Assembly (NCBI RefSeq): GCF_913020055.1
Contig: NZ_CAJWCF010000010.1
Coordinates: forward strand, 1 to 58,682
DNA length: 58,682 bases
Origin: an uncultured Paraglaciecola sp.
GTDB taxonomy: Bacteria > Pseudomonadota > Gammaproteobacteria > Enterobacterales > Alteromonadaceae
Reading direction: 5' to 3'
Within the stretch, counting starts at the first letter, position 1; every line of letters starts with the position of its first letter. Both the position numbers and the translations under genes were made by a program. Under the pieces are notes generated by a model that saw only the letters and a list, made by a program, of their open reading frames with translations, had not been told where the DNA came from and did not search any database. Of this stretch, positions 49,052 to 58,378 are shown in pieces.

Positions 49052-49302
49052 GTTAGTTCCCTTTAAGTTTGCAAAGACTGTAACGCTAAAATAAGAGTAC
49101 AACAACTAAGGTCTATCCATCTTTCGTTTAGCATGACAAACCTAGAGGACAATGAGTCAGTAACTATCTCCCCACTTATTTTAACAACACCTAAAAAATC
49201 GTAAATCCTATACATTTACCGATACTTTATACTACTCAGCTACTGTTCTAGTTACTATTGATATAGGCTGCTGATTAGCGTGTTCACTATATAGAAGTCA
49301 GA

Positions 49303-50646
49303 ATGAATAAACGTTATCTAATCATCTCACCTGTTTTATTAATGCTTTGTGCCTGCGGCGGTGGAGGCGAAACAGCTCAAGTTCAAACTCCAGTAGAAGT
49401 TGCCCTGCCCGATACTCCCACTAATCCTGTAAGTGACGTTGATAGTCCAAACATCCTATTAATCATCTCCGATGATCAGGGTTTAGACGCTTCTGCACAG
49501 TACAATCTCAGTCAAAGTTTACCTTCTACTCCCACATTAGATAGTTTGGCGACAAACGGCTTAGTGTTTGATAATCTATGGGTAACGCCGGGATGTACCA
49601 CCACCAGAAGTGCTTTAATTACAGGTAAATATGGCAGCAATACTGGTGTACTGGCAATTGGTGATGAATTGCCCGGCAGCGAAGAAGTATTACATGCCTA
49701 TATAGCTAACAATGAAAAAACGGCTCACTATCAATCAGCATTAATTGGTAAGTGGCACTTAGGCGGCAACGGTGTCGCAAGTTCTCACCCTAATGATATG
49801 GGTATACCTTACTTTGCTGGTTCATTGGTGGGTGCTATTCCTGACTATTCAGCATGGACATTCACCACTAATGGTCAAAGTGAACAATCAAATGTATACA
49901 ATACAACGCAATTAACCAACTCAGCTATTGATTGGATTCAACAACAATCATCTCCTTGGTTTTTATGGTTAGCCTATATTGCTCCTCATTTACCCATCCA
50001 TTTACCCCCTGCAGATTTACACAGCCAAAACTTATCAGGCACGCAAACTGATATAGAAAACAACCCAAGAGCTTACTATTTAACTGCCATAGAGGCCTTG
50101 GATACAGAAATAGGCCGTCTACTCGATTCAATGAGTGAAGAGGAACGAGATAACACCCTAGTATTTTTTATTGGTGACAATGGCACCCCTGGCCAAGTGG
50201 CAGATACAACGGTATACGTGAATGGTAGCAAAGGCTCACTTAGCCAAGGTGGTTTGGCCGTGCCGATGATAGCGTCCGGTAAAGGCGTAACCCGGCTAAA
50301 TGAAAGAGAAAGTGCTCTGATCAACGCCACTGATTTTTTTGCCACCATCGCACAACTATCGGGTAGTGACGTCAATCAAATTCACGATAGTATTAGTTTT
50401 AAAGAGTTATTAAGCGATGAATCTAGCGCAAACAGACAGTACAACTATGTGGAGTTTGAAAGTACCCGAGAGACTGGTTGGGCAATTCGTAATCAACAAT
50501 ATAAATTAATTGAATATAGCGATGGAGAGCAAGTATTGTACGATTTGCAGAACGATCCACTAGAGAAATCAGAGCTGCTAAGTAGTGGAGGAGATTATTC
50601 TCCGATTCTCTTAGAGTTAGTTACCGAGCTGGATAAAATTCGCTGA
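49303..50646 (+). CDS. Sulfatase-like lipoprotein with atypical active-site motif
   Basis: A 447-residue alkaline-phosphatase-fold hydrolase with lipobox MLCAC (Cys near 18) and the sulfatase metal motifs ISDDQG (D57-D58), GKWHLGG and IGDNG. The formylglycine position is C98 in GCTTTRSALITGKYGS. The consensus for formylglycine formation is C-x-(P/A)-x-R, and here the third residue is threonine, so activation by a standard enzyme is uncertain. No formylglycine enzyme with the needed cysteines is in this window. It may act on sulfated marine polysaccharide or be a phospho- or phosphonate-hydrolase relative. Confidence 0.85.
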   Translation: MNKRYLIISPVLLMLCACGGGGETAQVQTPVEVALPDTPTNPVSDVDSPNILLIISDDQGLDASAQYNLSQSLPSTPTLDSLATNGLVFDNLWVTPGCTTTRSALITGKYGSNTGVLAIGDELPGSEEVLHAYIANNEKTAHYQSALIGKWHLGGNGVASSHPNDMGIPYFAGSLVGAIPDYSAWTFTTNGQSEQSNVYNTTQLTNSAIDWIQQQSSPWFLWLAYIAPHLPIHLPPADLHSQNLSGTQTDIENNPRAYYLTAIEALDTEIGRLLDSMSEEERDNTLVFFIGDNGTPGQVADTTVYVNGSKGSLSQGGLAVPMIASGKGVTRLNERESALINATDFFATIAQLSGSDVNQIHDSISFKELLSDESSANRQYNYVEFESTRETGWAIRNQQYKLIEYSDGEQVLYDLQNDPLEKSELLSSGGDYSPILLELVTELDKIR

Positions 50647-50689
50647 ATGTAATAGCGTTGCCCGTCAGGACGTTAAATTTTTGCTAAAA

Positions 50690-50905
50690 CTAACGTGCAA
50701 CCTTTTGTTTAATCACCTGCACCAACCGCTGCTTAACTTGCGGAGTGAGGCCTAAACTGACTAAAAATGAAGAAAACGCAGAGATAAATACAATGCTCTT
50801 GAGGATCTTAAAACCGGTAAATAACATGACAACCACTAAAATAGCAGCATAAGCCAAACCAATCATACCGAGAAAGAAGCACATACCTTTAAGGTCTTTG
50901 TTCAT
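50690..50905 (-). CDS. Small two-helix membrane protein, unknown function
   Basis: A 71-residue protein with two hydrophobic segments (about 9-30 and 35-52) and a basic C-terminal tail (KQRLVQVIKQKVAR). A clear AAGGA ribosome-binding site lies 8 nt before the ATG, which supports a real gene. It is convergent with the sulfatase-like gene and 112 nt downstream of the dienelactone hydrolase gene on the same strand. I do not recognise the family. Confidence 0.65.
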   Translation of the reverse strand: MNKDLKGMCFFLGMIGLAYAAILVVVMLFTGFKILKSIVFISAFSSFLVSLGLTPQVKQRLVQVIKQKVAR

Positions 50906-51017
50906 TCTATTATCCTTTTTGCATCAACCATGTACAGTTTAGTCAGATAACCACAAATGTCATTTAGTAAAATGTTACAGGGTATTCGAAGCATTAGTGG
51001 AATCTGTTATTCTAAGG

Positions 51018-51908
51018 TTAACTTAGATTCTGTTTAAAAAACTCAATCGTACGTGACCAAGCAAGTTCAGCTGCTTTTGGTGCATAACGGCTGGTAGAGT
51101 CATTGTGGAAACCATGCTGCGTGTTAGGATAAAAATGCGCTGTATAGTTAACGTTATTAGCTTTCAAAGCCGCTTCATACTCAGGCCAAGTAGCATTCAC
51201 CCGTTTATCGTTTTCTGCAAATTGGAGCATGATTGGCGCTTTGACATTTTTTACTAGATCACCCTTTGCTGGTGTACCATAAAATGGCACTGCGGCATCG
51301 ATAAGCTCCGGCGCAGCAGCTGCCAGCATATTGCTCACATATCCGCCAAAACAAAAACCAACTACACCTAATTTGCCGGTGCTGGAATCGTGTTTTTTCA
51401 GATAACTGGCAGCCGCTATAAAATCTTGATCAATTTTTGCTCTGTCCATGCTGCGCTGCATACTTCGGCCATCATCGTCATTACCCGGATATCCGCCTAA
51501 AGGGAAAAGTGCATCCGGTGCAAACGCGATAAAGCCTTGTTTAGCTAAACGTCTTGCTACATCTCGTACGTAAGGGTTGAGTCCTCGGTTTTCATGCACC
51601 ACTAACACAGCCGGTGCTTTACCATTCATGTTGCTGGGTACAACCAAATAGCCTCGACCTTTACCATGTCCATTCGGTGAATCAAATTCTTGATAGGTAG
51701 CTTTAATGTCACCGTCGTTAAAGGAAACTTGTTCTGCCAATGCGTAATTCGGTGTAAGAGCACTTGTCACTGCACCAAGTGTTAATCCCACAACGGATAA
51801 TGAACCTAACCGGCCTAAAAAGGTACGGCGGTCAATATCACCATGAGCATAATCGTCATACCAGTCAAAGGCTTGTTGCGGAATTTTTTCTGGTGAGATG
51901 TGTGACAT
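51018..51908 (-). CDS. Dienelactone hydrolase family protein with twin-arginine signal
   Basis: A 296-residue alpha/beta hydrolase. The N-terminus carries a twin-arginine motif (RRTFLGRL, residues 27-34) and a hydrophobic stretch ending near YALAEQ, so export by Tat is likely. The Cys-Asp-His triad is C186 (GFCFGGYVS), D234 (AENDKR) and H265 (TQHGFHND). The cysteine nucleophile is typical of dienelactone hydrolases, which open lactone rings of chlorocatechol products. Here the substrate is unknown. AGGAG precedes the ATG. Confidence 0.9.
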   Translation of the reverse strand: MSHISPEKIPQQAFDWYDDYAHGDIDRRTFLGRLGSLSVVGLTLGAVTSALTPNYALAEQVSFNDGDIKATYQEFDSPNGHGKGRGYLVVPSNMNGKAPAVLVVHENRGLNPYVRDVARRLAKQGFIAFAPDALFPLGGYPGNDDDGRSMQRSMDRAKIDQDFIAAASYLKKHDSSTGKLGVVGFCFGGYVSNMLAAAAPELIDAAVPFYGTPAKGDLVKNVKAPIMLQFAENDKRVNATWPEYEAALKANNVNYTAHFYPNTQHGFHNDSTSRYAPKAAELAWSRTIEFFKQNLS

Positions 51909-51996
51909 TGTTTTCTCCTAGTTAACCAATACGAATGAATAATTGTATACCAGCGTAGTCTAATCGTGCCGAGATAGATCAATTTTAAGCTGCCTG

Positions 51997-52917
51997 TTAA
52001 GACAAAAGCCCTTTCAGAGATAGTTCATTCAAAATATTCTCACACTTTTGTTTAAAAGTGTCTCTAAGCAACCTCACAGCCGGTGTAATAGATTGACGGC
52101 TAGGACAAATTATCCATAATTCTGTGACTCGAGGTGTAAATTTTGGCATCACACTCACCACTTTGCCTGATAACAGATCGGCCGATACATCCAAACAAGA
52201 TTTAACCGCTAAACCTTTACCAGAAGCACACCAACGGCTGACTAGTTCTCCATCATTAGCAGCTCTGTCGCCGCTCATTTTGATTTTAAATTGTTCACCG
52301 TTACAGGAAAACGCCCATTCGTTATGGATAATGTCGTGCAATTGATAAAACAGCCCGTTGTGACCGGACAAATCATAAGGGTGTTTTGGTATGCCATGTT
52401 GCTCAAGGTAAGACGGTGCAGCGCACAGTAAACTGGGTACGTCGCATATTTTAAACCCATATACATTTGCGTCTTTGGGTGAACCATAACGCAATACAAT
52501 ATCCACTGGGTCTCGATAAAAATCGACTGTACTATCACTAATGTGGGCTTTTAAACTAAGCGCCCTATGGATGTGCATAATCTCATCTAACCAAGGAATA
52601 GCCAAATTACGCCCTAGGTCTGAAGACAACCCTATACGTAGTTCACCTTCTACCACATCGATATCACTCTTTACATTTTGCTTAGCGAAGTCGAGGGTAG
52701 CCAAAGCTTGCTCGCAGTGGGGTATGTATCGTTCTCCTGCGTTTGACAGCCTGAGTTGCCTGGTAGTACGAATAAATAAGTCAATACCTAAGGCCTTTTC
52801 AACACGCTTTAGGGCGGCACTGGCGGTAGCTGTTTGCATATCTAGGCTTACCGCTGCCGCAGTGATGCTGTGAAATTCAGCCACTTTTAACACTACCTGT
52901 AAATCTTCTATTAACAT
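51997..52917 (-). CDS. LysR-family transcriptional regulator
   Basis: A 306-residue LysR regulator with an N-terminal winged helix-turn-helix (about 3-60; FHSITAAAVSLDMQTATASAALKRVEKALG) and a periplasmic-binding-like effector domain (about 90-295). The ATG at 52917 (MLIEDLQVV) is chosen because it gives the usual LysR start; an upstream TTG at 52947 adds ten residues. It is divergent from the alcohol dehydrogenase gene, so the 103-bp gap probably holds its operator and it may control adh and the monooxygenase. Confidence 0.9.
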   Translation of the reverse strand: MLIEDLQVVLKVAEFHSITAAAVSLDMQTATASAALKRVEKALGIDLFIRTTRQLRLSNAGERYIPHCEQALATLDFAKQNVKSDIDVVEGELRIGLSSDLGRNLAIPWLDEIMHIHRALSLKAHISDSTVDFYRDPVDIVLRYGSPKDANVYGFKICDVPSLLCAAPSYLEQHGIPKHPYDLSGHNGLFYQLHDIIHNEWAFSCNGEQFKIKMSGDRAANDGELVSRWCASGKGLAVKSCLDVSADLLSGKVVSVMPKFTPRVTELWIICPSRQSITPAVRLLRDTFKQKCENILNELSLKGLLS

Positions 52918-53020
52918 ATTGTCAAAAATAATTTGATAATGATTCAATGATTATGCTGTTTATTATAAACAATTCAAGGACTATGCTTTGCCCAAGTTAA
53001 TTATCAACTGGAAAACAAAT

Positions 53021-54046
53021 ATGAAAGCGATTGGATATACCTCATCACTACCTATCTCAGATGAAAACTCTCTGATAGATATTGAACTACCCAACCCTAT
53101 TACAAGCGGACGGGATATTTTGGTTAAAGTTAATGCCATAGCCGTCAACCCAGTAGATTACAAAATACGTCAGAACGTAGTTTCAACTGATGGTAGTTTT
53201 AAAGTAATAGGTTGGGATGCAGTGGGTGAAGTCGCAGCAGTTGGTAACAAAGTTAGCCAATTTAAATTAGGCGATAAGGTTTATTATGCGGGTGATCTTA
53301 ATCGTCAAGGCAGCAACGCTGAATACCAATTAGTAGATGAGCGGATCGTAGGTTTTAAACCTAATAGCCTGTCTGATGCGGACGCCGCAGCTTTACCACT
53401 AACCACGATTACTGCATGGGAATTATTGTTTGAGCACTTATCTATTAAACAACAAAATCCAGATGCCATACAGAAAACTGATGAAGTGATTTTAGTCGTA
53501 GGCGCAGCGGGTGGAGTGGGTTCAATTTTACTGCAACTAGCAAAGACCTTAACTGGCGCAACAATTATTGCAACAGCTTCAAGGCAAAGTTCGCAAGATT
53601 GGGTTAAGAAATTAGGAGCTGATTACGTAGTCGATCACACTCAAGCTTTGCAGCCACAAATTGAAGCACTCAGTATTGGTCAAGTGACTCATGTCGCAAG
53701 CTTAAATGGGAGTCCAAAATATATGGATACTTACACCGAATTACTTGCTCCATTTGGAAAAATTGCATTGATTGATGATCCCGGAGCATTTGATATAACT
53801 CTCCTCAAAGCAAAGAGTCTTTCACTTCACTGGGAGTTTATGTTCGCCCGCGCAATGCATCAATCAACAGATATGATGGAACAAAGTCGCTTACTTAATC
53901 GAGTTTCTGAGTTAGTTGATAAAGGTTATATACAAACCACAACAGGTAAAAATTTGGGCTTAATTAATGCTGCTAACTTAAGAGCCGCACATGCAGAACT
54001 AGAATCAGGTAGCTCAATTGGCAAGATTGTGTTGCAAGGCTTTTAA
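53021..54046 (+). CDS. Zinc-type alcohol dehydrogenase-like protein (MDR family)
   Basis: A 341-residue medium-chain dehydrogenase/reductase with an N-terminal GroES-like domain and a Rossmann fold (VVGAAGGVGSILLQL near 160-175). It lacks the structural zinc cysteines and the catalytic Cys-His-Cys set, so it resembles zinc-independent quinone-oxidoreductase-like members that reduce with NADPH. The ATG at 53021 is preferred over a TTG at 52988, which has no ribosome-binding site. A monooxygenase gene follows 29 nt later, and lysR is divergent. Confidence 0.87.
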   Translation: MKAIGYTSSLPISDENSLIDIELPNPITSGRDILVKVNAIAVNPVDYKIRQNVVSTDGSFKVIGWDAVGEVAAVGNKVSQFKLGDKVYYAGDLNRQGSNAEYQLVDERIVGFKPNSLSDADAAALPLTTITAWELLFEHLSIKQQNPDAIQKTDEVILVVGAAGGVGSILLQLAKTLTGATIIATASRQSSQDWVKKLGADYVVDHTQALQPQIEALSIGQVTHVASLNGSPKYMDTYTELLAPFGKIALIDDPGAFDITLLKAKSLSLHWEFMFARAMHQSTDMMEQSRLLNRVSELVDKGYIQTTTGKNLGLINAANLRAAHAELESGSSIGKIVLQGF

Positions 54047-54075
54047 ACACCAACCAACTTTAGAATGGAATAAAT

Positions 54076-54366
54076 ATGACAACACTTACTATCGTCGCCA
54101 ATATAAAAGCCGAAGCCAACAAAATTGATTTGGTAAAAGAACAACTAGTTAAATTGATCGATACTACTCGCGCTGAGCAAGGATGTATCAACTATGATTT
54201 ACACCAAGATAACAACAATCCAGCACATTTTGTATTTTACGAAAACTGGGAAAGTCGTGAGTTATGGCAAACGCATATGGCCAATCAACACTTGCAAGAC
54301 TATATGACTGCAACAGATGGCGCAGTCGAAGAATTCACCTTAAATGAAATGGCAAAAATCGCTTAA
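54076..54366 (+). CDS. Antibiotic biosynthesis monooxygenase-domain protein (YgiN-like)
   Basis: A 96-residue dimeric alpha/beta-barrel ABM protein with the family pattern EQGCINYDLHQDNNNP and FVFYENWESRE. Similar small proteins (YgiN) act as quinol monooxygenases or general quinone-related oxygenases. It is the second gene after the MDR dehydrogenase, suggesting joint action on quinones or related electrophiles, and it ends at a hairpin terminator. Confidence 0.9.
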   Translation: MTTLTIVANIKAEANKIDLVKEQLVKLIDTTRAEQGCINYDLHQDNNNPAHFVFYENWESRELWQTHMANQHLQDYMTATDGAVEEFTLNEMAKIA

Positions 54367-54374
54367 TTTCACTC

Positions 54375-54405
54375 AATTATAGCCAATCCTAGATTGGCTA
54401 TAATT
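54375..54405 (+). terminator. Terminator after the dehydrogenase-monooxygenase operon
   Basis: AATTATAGCCAAT (54375-54387) pairs exactly with ATTGGCTATAATT (54393-54405) over a 5-nt loop, just after the stop codon. A T-rich tail follows. Confidence 0.8.
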
Positions 54406-54464
54406 CTATTCAAACGCCCCAGAAACATCTCACCTACAGCTTGTTTACAAAACCCACTATAGTC

Positions 54465-54495
54465 GTAAAGTTTACGGTACTTAAGTACTTAAACT
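54465..54495. promoter_or_regulatory. Overlapping palindromes upstream of yitT
   Basis: The perfect palindrome GTACTTAAGTAC (54477-54488) is flanked by AGTTTA (54469-54474) and TAAACT (54490-54495). A second palindrome GTAAAGTTTAC (54465-54475) overlaps the left side. It lies about 110 bp before the yitT start and could be an operator. Confidence 0.45.
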
Positions 54496-54601
54496 ACCAG
54501 TAAATTGATCTGTCTGATGACCTAACAATATAAGCCTAAATCTGTAGAATCCGCGCCTCTCCTAATCAGACCGATTTTTAGCCAATTATTTATATAGAGG
54601 T

Positions 54602-55279
54602 ATGGCAGTGAATTTTCCGACCCACAGATTTTATGAAGACGTATTGGCACTGTTTTGTGCAGGTGTATTGGTATCTTTTGGTGTGGTGTTGTTTGGTACC
54701 CATAATTTACTGACTGGTGGTACAGCAGGCATTGCGATAATTGGCACACACTTAGTTGATTTGAACTTTGGATTGTTATTTTTTTTAGTTAATTTACCCT
54801 TTTATTACATTGCTTGGACACAGCTGAGCAAACGTTTCACCATTAATACTTTTATATCAGTGACTATGGTGTCAGTGATGACCGAGCAAATGCAAAATCT
54901 GATCAATATTCAGAGTATTCATCCAATATTTGCCACTGTCGCTGGGGGAATGTTAATTGGTGTGGGTTTGTTAATTATGTTTAGACATAAATCTAGTCTA
55001 GGCGGTTTAGGTATTTTAGCCCTTTACCTACAGAACAAATTTAACATTCGAGCGGGCAACTTCGGTTTATTGGTAGACTCGGTCATTCTGACTTCCTCAA
55101 TCTTTATCTTTAGTATTGATTTGGTGATTTTATCTGTCATCGGTGCCATCACGCTTAACTTACTAATTGCGGTAAATCATAAGCCAGGTCGCTATCAAGC
55201 TTATGTTGAATCAAAGAAAACTAAGACTATTGATAAAGATGCTACCTTAGAAGAAGAGTTATTAGGTGTCATTGATTAA
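54602..55279 (+). CDS. YitT-family membrane protein
   Basis: A 225-residue inner-membrane protein with five hydrophobic segments (about 13-185) and the family mark GGTAGIAIIGTHLVDLNFGL. It lacks the long cytoplasmic DUF2179 domain of Bacillus YitT and belongs to the short form found in Proteobacteria. Its molecular function is not established; transport is suspected. AGAGG precedes the ATG. It is convergent with dps, with a hairpin terminator between. Confidence 0.87.
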   Translation: MAVNFPTHRFYEDVLALFCAGVLVSFGVVLFGTHNLLTGGTAGIAIIGTHLVDLNFGLLFFLVNLPFYYIAWTQLSKRFTINTFISVTMVSVMTEQMQNLINIQSIHPIFATVAGGMLIGVGLLIMFRHKSSLGGLGILALYLQNKFNIRAGNFGLLVDSVILTSSIFIFSIDLVILSVIGAITLNLLIAVNHKPGRYQAYVESKKTKTIDKDATLEEELLGVID

Positions 55280-55353
55280 TATAACACTAACGTTCAAAAA
55301 TAATATTAAGCGCATATTTCAACTTCTCACAAACTGTTCTTAACACAAATAAA

Positions 55354-55385
55354 AAGGCCAAAGTGTAAGTACTTACTTTGGCCTT
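55354..55385. terminator. Bidirectional terminator between yitT and dps
   Basis: AAGGCCAAAGT (55354-55364) pairs with ACTTTGGCCTT (55375-55385) over a 10-nt loop between convergent genes. A-rich upstream bases give a T-run for the - strand. Confidence 0.85.
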
Positions 55386-55445
55386 AATCTATACATTATA
55401 TAACAGTATAATGGTTACCAAGCTAAAATTGATGACATATATATT

Positions 55446-55913
55446 TTAGCTCAAAGCCCTTAACATCCACGCTGTTTTTTCATGCACACGCATTCTGTCT
55501 GAGACTAATGCTGCAGTGGATTCGTCGTTTGCTTGTTGCGCCGATGCTAATACCGTACGACAGGTTTTTACCACTGTTTCATGACCGGTCAACAAAATTT
55601 TGACCATCTCAGTTCCGGACGGTACGCCGTCTACTTCTTGAATCGAGCTCAATTTAGCAAAGGCTTTATAGGTCCCAGGTGCGACCACATCTAAGGTACG
55701 AATACGCTCGGCAATATCATCAACTGCCAAAGCTAATTCGGTATAATGTTCTTCGAACATTAAGTGTAATTCTCTGAACTGCGCACCGGTAACATTCCAA
55801 TGAAAGTTATGTGTCTGAAGATATAAAGTATAAGAATCAGCTAATAGACACTTTAATCCTTGAGCGATTATTTCCCTGTCTTTTTCGTTGATACCAATAT
55901 TGATAGTACTCAT
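55446..55913 (-). CDS. dps: Dps-family ferritin-like DNA protection protein
   Basis: A 155-residue four-helix protein that forms 12-mers, oxidises Fe(II) with hydrogen peroxide and protects DNA. The ferroxidase motif is clear: HNFHWNVTG (H38), then LHLMFEEHY and AVDDIAERI (D65, E69). The lysine-rich N-terminal tail of E. coli Dps is absent, so direct DNA binding may be weak. The ATG at 55913 (MSTINIG) with GAGAG upstream is chosen over a start 13 codons earlier. It is likely induced by oxidative stress or starvation, but I see no OxyR site. Confidence 0.93.
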   Translation of the reverse strand: MSTINIGINEKDREIIAQGLKCLLADSYTLYLQTHNFHWNVTGAQFRELHLMFEEHYTELALAVDDIAERIRTLDVVAPGTYKAFAKLSSIQEVDGVPSGTEMVKILLTGHETVVKTCRTVLASAQQANDESTAALVSDRMRVHEKTAWMLRALS

Positions 55914-56045
55914 TGTTTGCTCTCTTTTTGAGGTGAGAATGTCAGCAAACAATAGTCGTTATGAGGTTTAATGGCTAATGAGAAATATCAAACAATCCAA
56001 TCGCTTTATCTAATCAATACATGCAACTGCAATAGTTTATCTGTA

Positions 56046-56465
56046 TTAAACTGCAAACAATTGTTGGGGATCCTGAAATGCCTTAAATTCTAAAGCATTA
56101 CCACTGGGATCAAGAAAAAACATAGTCGCTTGCTCACCTGTTTGTCCTTCAAATCGAATATATGGCTCAATAACAAACTCGACTTTAGCGGCGCGTAATT
56201 TGTTTGCCAACGCTTGCCAATTTTTCCAGTTTAATACCACGCCAAAATGAGGAACTGGCACAGCATGATTATCCACCTCATTATGTTTAGGCATACTTGG
56301 CATCTCAGTCACAAGATGGGTTACTAGTTGGTGCCCAAAAAAATTCCAATCAACCCACTGTTCAGAGCAGCGACCTTTTTCACAACCTAGCAAGCTACCA
56401 TAGAAAGCTGTGGCTTGCTCTAAATCAATTACGGGTATAGCTAGATGAAATGGACTAAGTGACAT
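56046..56465 (-). CDS. VOC-family protein (glyoxalase/bleomycin-resistance fold)
   Basis: A 139-residue vicinal-oxygen-chelate protein with two beta-alpha-beta-beta-beta modules. H7 (FHLAIPV), H60-region histidines and E128 (ALEFKAF) are possible metal ligands. It resembles lactoylglutathione-lyase-like or dioxygenase-like members; the reaction is unknown. It starts 8 nt after the aldehyde dehydrogenase gene, so the two are likely co-transcribed. Confidence 0.85.
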   Translation of the reverse strand: MSLSPFHLAIPVIDLEQATAFYGSLLGCEKGRCSEQWVDWNFFGHQLVTHLVTEMPSMPKHNEVDNHAVPVPHFGVVLNWKNWQALANKLRAAKVEFVIEPYIRFEGQTGEQATMFFLDPSGNALEFKAFQDPQQLFAV

Positions 56466-56473
56466 TAAGGTTC

Positions 56474-57886
56474 CTATATTAATTTTTTAAGTAACTTAAA
56501 TTTCTTGTCAGTGAAAGGAGGATAACGTAACGGCACGTCAAACCAAAAACTACGTTTCATCACAGCTTTTAAATGACTAAAATTATCAAATCCAATTTTT
56601 CCATGATAGGCACCGGTACCACTATTACCAACACCTCCGAAGGGTAGGTTAGGATTAGCAGCAAACATAAAGCCATCATTAATACACACCATACCGGCAC
56701 TAGTTGAATCTAAAACTTGTTGTTCAAAGTCGCTATTTTTACTGAACAGATATAAGGCTAGGGGTTTAGCTCGCTCATTGATAAAGGGTATAGCTGCCTC
56801 AATATTTTTAATTGTTACTATTGGCAATACCGGACCAAAAATTTCTTCCTGCATTATGCGGCTGTCATGGGCGGGATTGAGCACAATAGTTGGCTCAATA
56901 TATTTATTGGCTACATCATGTTTGCCACCATGCACAACATCTTGGCTGTCCAAGTAACTGACAATACGCGCTAAGTGACGCTCACTTACAATACGACCAT
57001 AATCTTGGCTAGTAGCTGCGTCAGCACTATAAAATTCTGTGATTTTGTTTTTAATTGCTTCAATAAGTTTGGCGGAAAATGCCTCTTCAACCAGCACATA
57101 ATCTGGTGCCACGCAGGTTTGTCCTGCATTCATCCATTTGCTCCAGACAATTCTGGCTGCAGTCACATCAAGATCAGTCGAGCTGTCGACAATACAAGGG
57201 CTCTTACCACCTAACTCTAGGGTAACGGGTGTTAAAAATTCTGCTGCAGCACGCATGACTATTTTGCCCACTACTTCGCCACCGGTGTAAATAATATGAT
57301 CGAACTGATGTTTAAGTAATTCAGTTGTTTCGGCTACCGCACCCTCTACGACCGCAAAGGTCTCATTATCCAAATATTGGGGGATCAATTGTGCAACCAA
57401 CTTAGACATATTGGCTGATAATTCTGAGGGTTTAATAACCGCACAGTTTCCAGCGGATATTGCAGCAACTAAGGGAGACAGCACCAACAACAATGGATAA
57501 TTCCATGCACCGATGATTAAAATGCTGCCTAGAGGCTCTGGCAATATATAACTTTTAGCTGGCTGGGCCACAATAGGAGTTGAAACTTTGCGTGGCTTCA
57601 TCCACTTTTTTAAATGTTTAAGCGAATGATCCACCTCGCTGATCACTCCGCCTAACTCAGCCGTCCAAGACTCCATATCACAACGACCAAGATCCTGTTG
57701 CATGGCGACAAAAATTTTATCTTGCTGCTCAACCACCATCTTTCTGATTTGTTTGAGTTGTTCGATACGCCAATCAATAGTTTTGGTTTTACCTGAAGCA
57801 AAAGTATTTTTTACCAACTGAATTTTAGGCGCGATATCTGAGATCGACGGTAACTGAGAATCATTCGAAAGTGGTGCTGCTTGCAT
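56474..57886 (-). CDS. Aldehyde dehydrogenase, coniferyl-aldehyde/class-3 type
   Basis: A 470-residue NAD(P)-dependent enzyme that oxidises aldehydes to acids. The catalytic cysteine is C258 ([11 protein letters not shown]) and the general base E224 (TLELGGKSP); cofactor motifs are GAWNYPL and VIKPSELS. The pattern and length match the class-3/coniferyl aldehyde dehydrogenase group, which acts on aromatic or medium-chain aldehydes. The hydrophobic C-terminal membrane tail of fatty aldehyde dehydrogenase is lacking. It is the first gene of a pair with the VOC protein. Confidence 0.92.
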   Translation of the reverse strand: MQAAPLSNDSQLPSISDIAPKIQLVKNTFASGKTKTIDWRIEQLKQIRKMVVEQQDKIFVAMQQDLGRCDMESWTAELGGVISEVDHSLKHLKKWMKPRKVSTPIVAQPAKSYILPEPLGSILIIGAWNYPLLLVLSPLVAAISAGNCAVIKPSELSANMSKLVAQLIPQYLDNETFAVVEGAVAETTELLKHQFDHIIYTGGEVVGKIVMRAAAEFLTPVTLELGGKSPCIVDSSTDLDVTAARIVWSKWMNAGQTCVAPDYVLVEEAFSAKLIEAIKNKITEFYSADAATSQDYGRIVSERHLARIVSYLDSQDVVHGGKHDVANKYIEPTIVLNPAHDSRIMQEEIFGPVLPIVTIKNIEAAIPFINERAKPLALYLFSKNSDFEQQVLDSTSAGMVCINDGFMFAANPNLPFGGVGNSGTGAYHGKIGFDNFSHLKAVMKRSFWFDVPLRYPPFTDKKFKLLKKLI

Positions 57887-58003
57887 GGAATACCCGTAAC
57901 AATTGTACTTTATATACTCATGTTACCTCAGAAAATACCAAGAGGATCAATCAAAACACGGTAAAAGGTACAAATACATAATATAAATTTGAATAGTAGT
58001 GAT

Positions 58004-58378
58004 TTACTGAAATCCCAAACGCTGTAACAAAGAAACCAAACTAGTAGGCGTGACAGGTTTAACTAAGAAACCTTCTGCACCATCCTCGATGGCTTGTCGA
58101 ATATTATTATCTGAACTACTCGCAGAACACATCACCACTTTACTACTTGGGCTTTTAGCTCGCAGATGTTTAAGTAGCTCCAAGCCGTTCATTGAAGGTA
58201 GATTGATATCAACTAGTATCAAATCAAAAGTAACATGTTGGACTTTTTCTATTGCCACTTCCGCACTGTCTGCGGTTTCGACAAATTCGTAACCCATACG
58301 TTTAAGCACCAAGCTAGAAAACGTACGTATGGCTTCTACGTCATCTATAACTAAAATATTTGTTTGATTCACCAGCAT
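58004..58378 (-). CDS. Single-domain response regulator (CheY-like)
   Basis: A 124-residue lone receiver domain with the acidic pair D12-D13, phospho-acceptor D57 (ILVDINLP), switch residue S85 and K107 (LVKPVTP). It has no output domain and no kinase next to it, so its partner is elsewhere. The downstream gap of 117 bp to the aldehyde dehydrogenase start holds no visible terminator. Confidence 0.92.
   Translation of the reverse strand: MLVNQTNILVIDDVEAIRTFSSLVLKRMGYEFVETADSAEVAIEKVQHVTFDLILVDINLPSMNGLELLKHLRAKSPSSKVVMCSASSSDNNIRQAIEDGAEGFLVKPVTPTSLVSLLQRLGFQ

Noticed and set aside
51000-51032. Hairpin at the dienelactone hydrolase stop as a terminator
   Set aside because: The pairings compete, stems are 5-6 bp, and part overlaps the stop codon.
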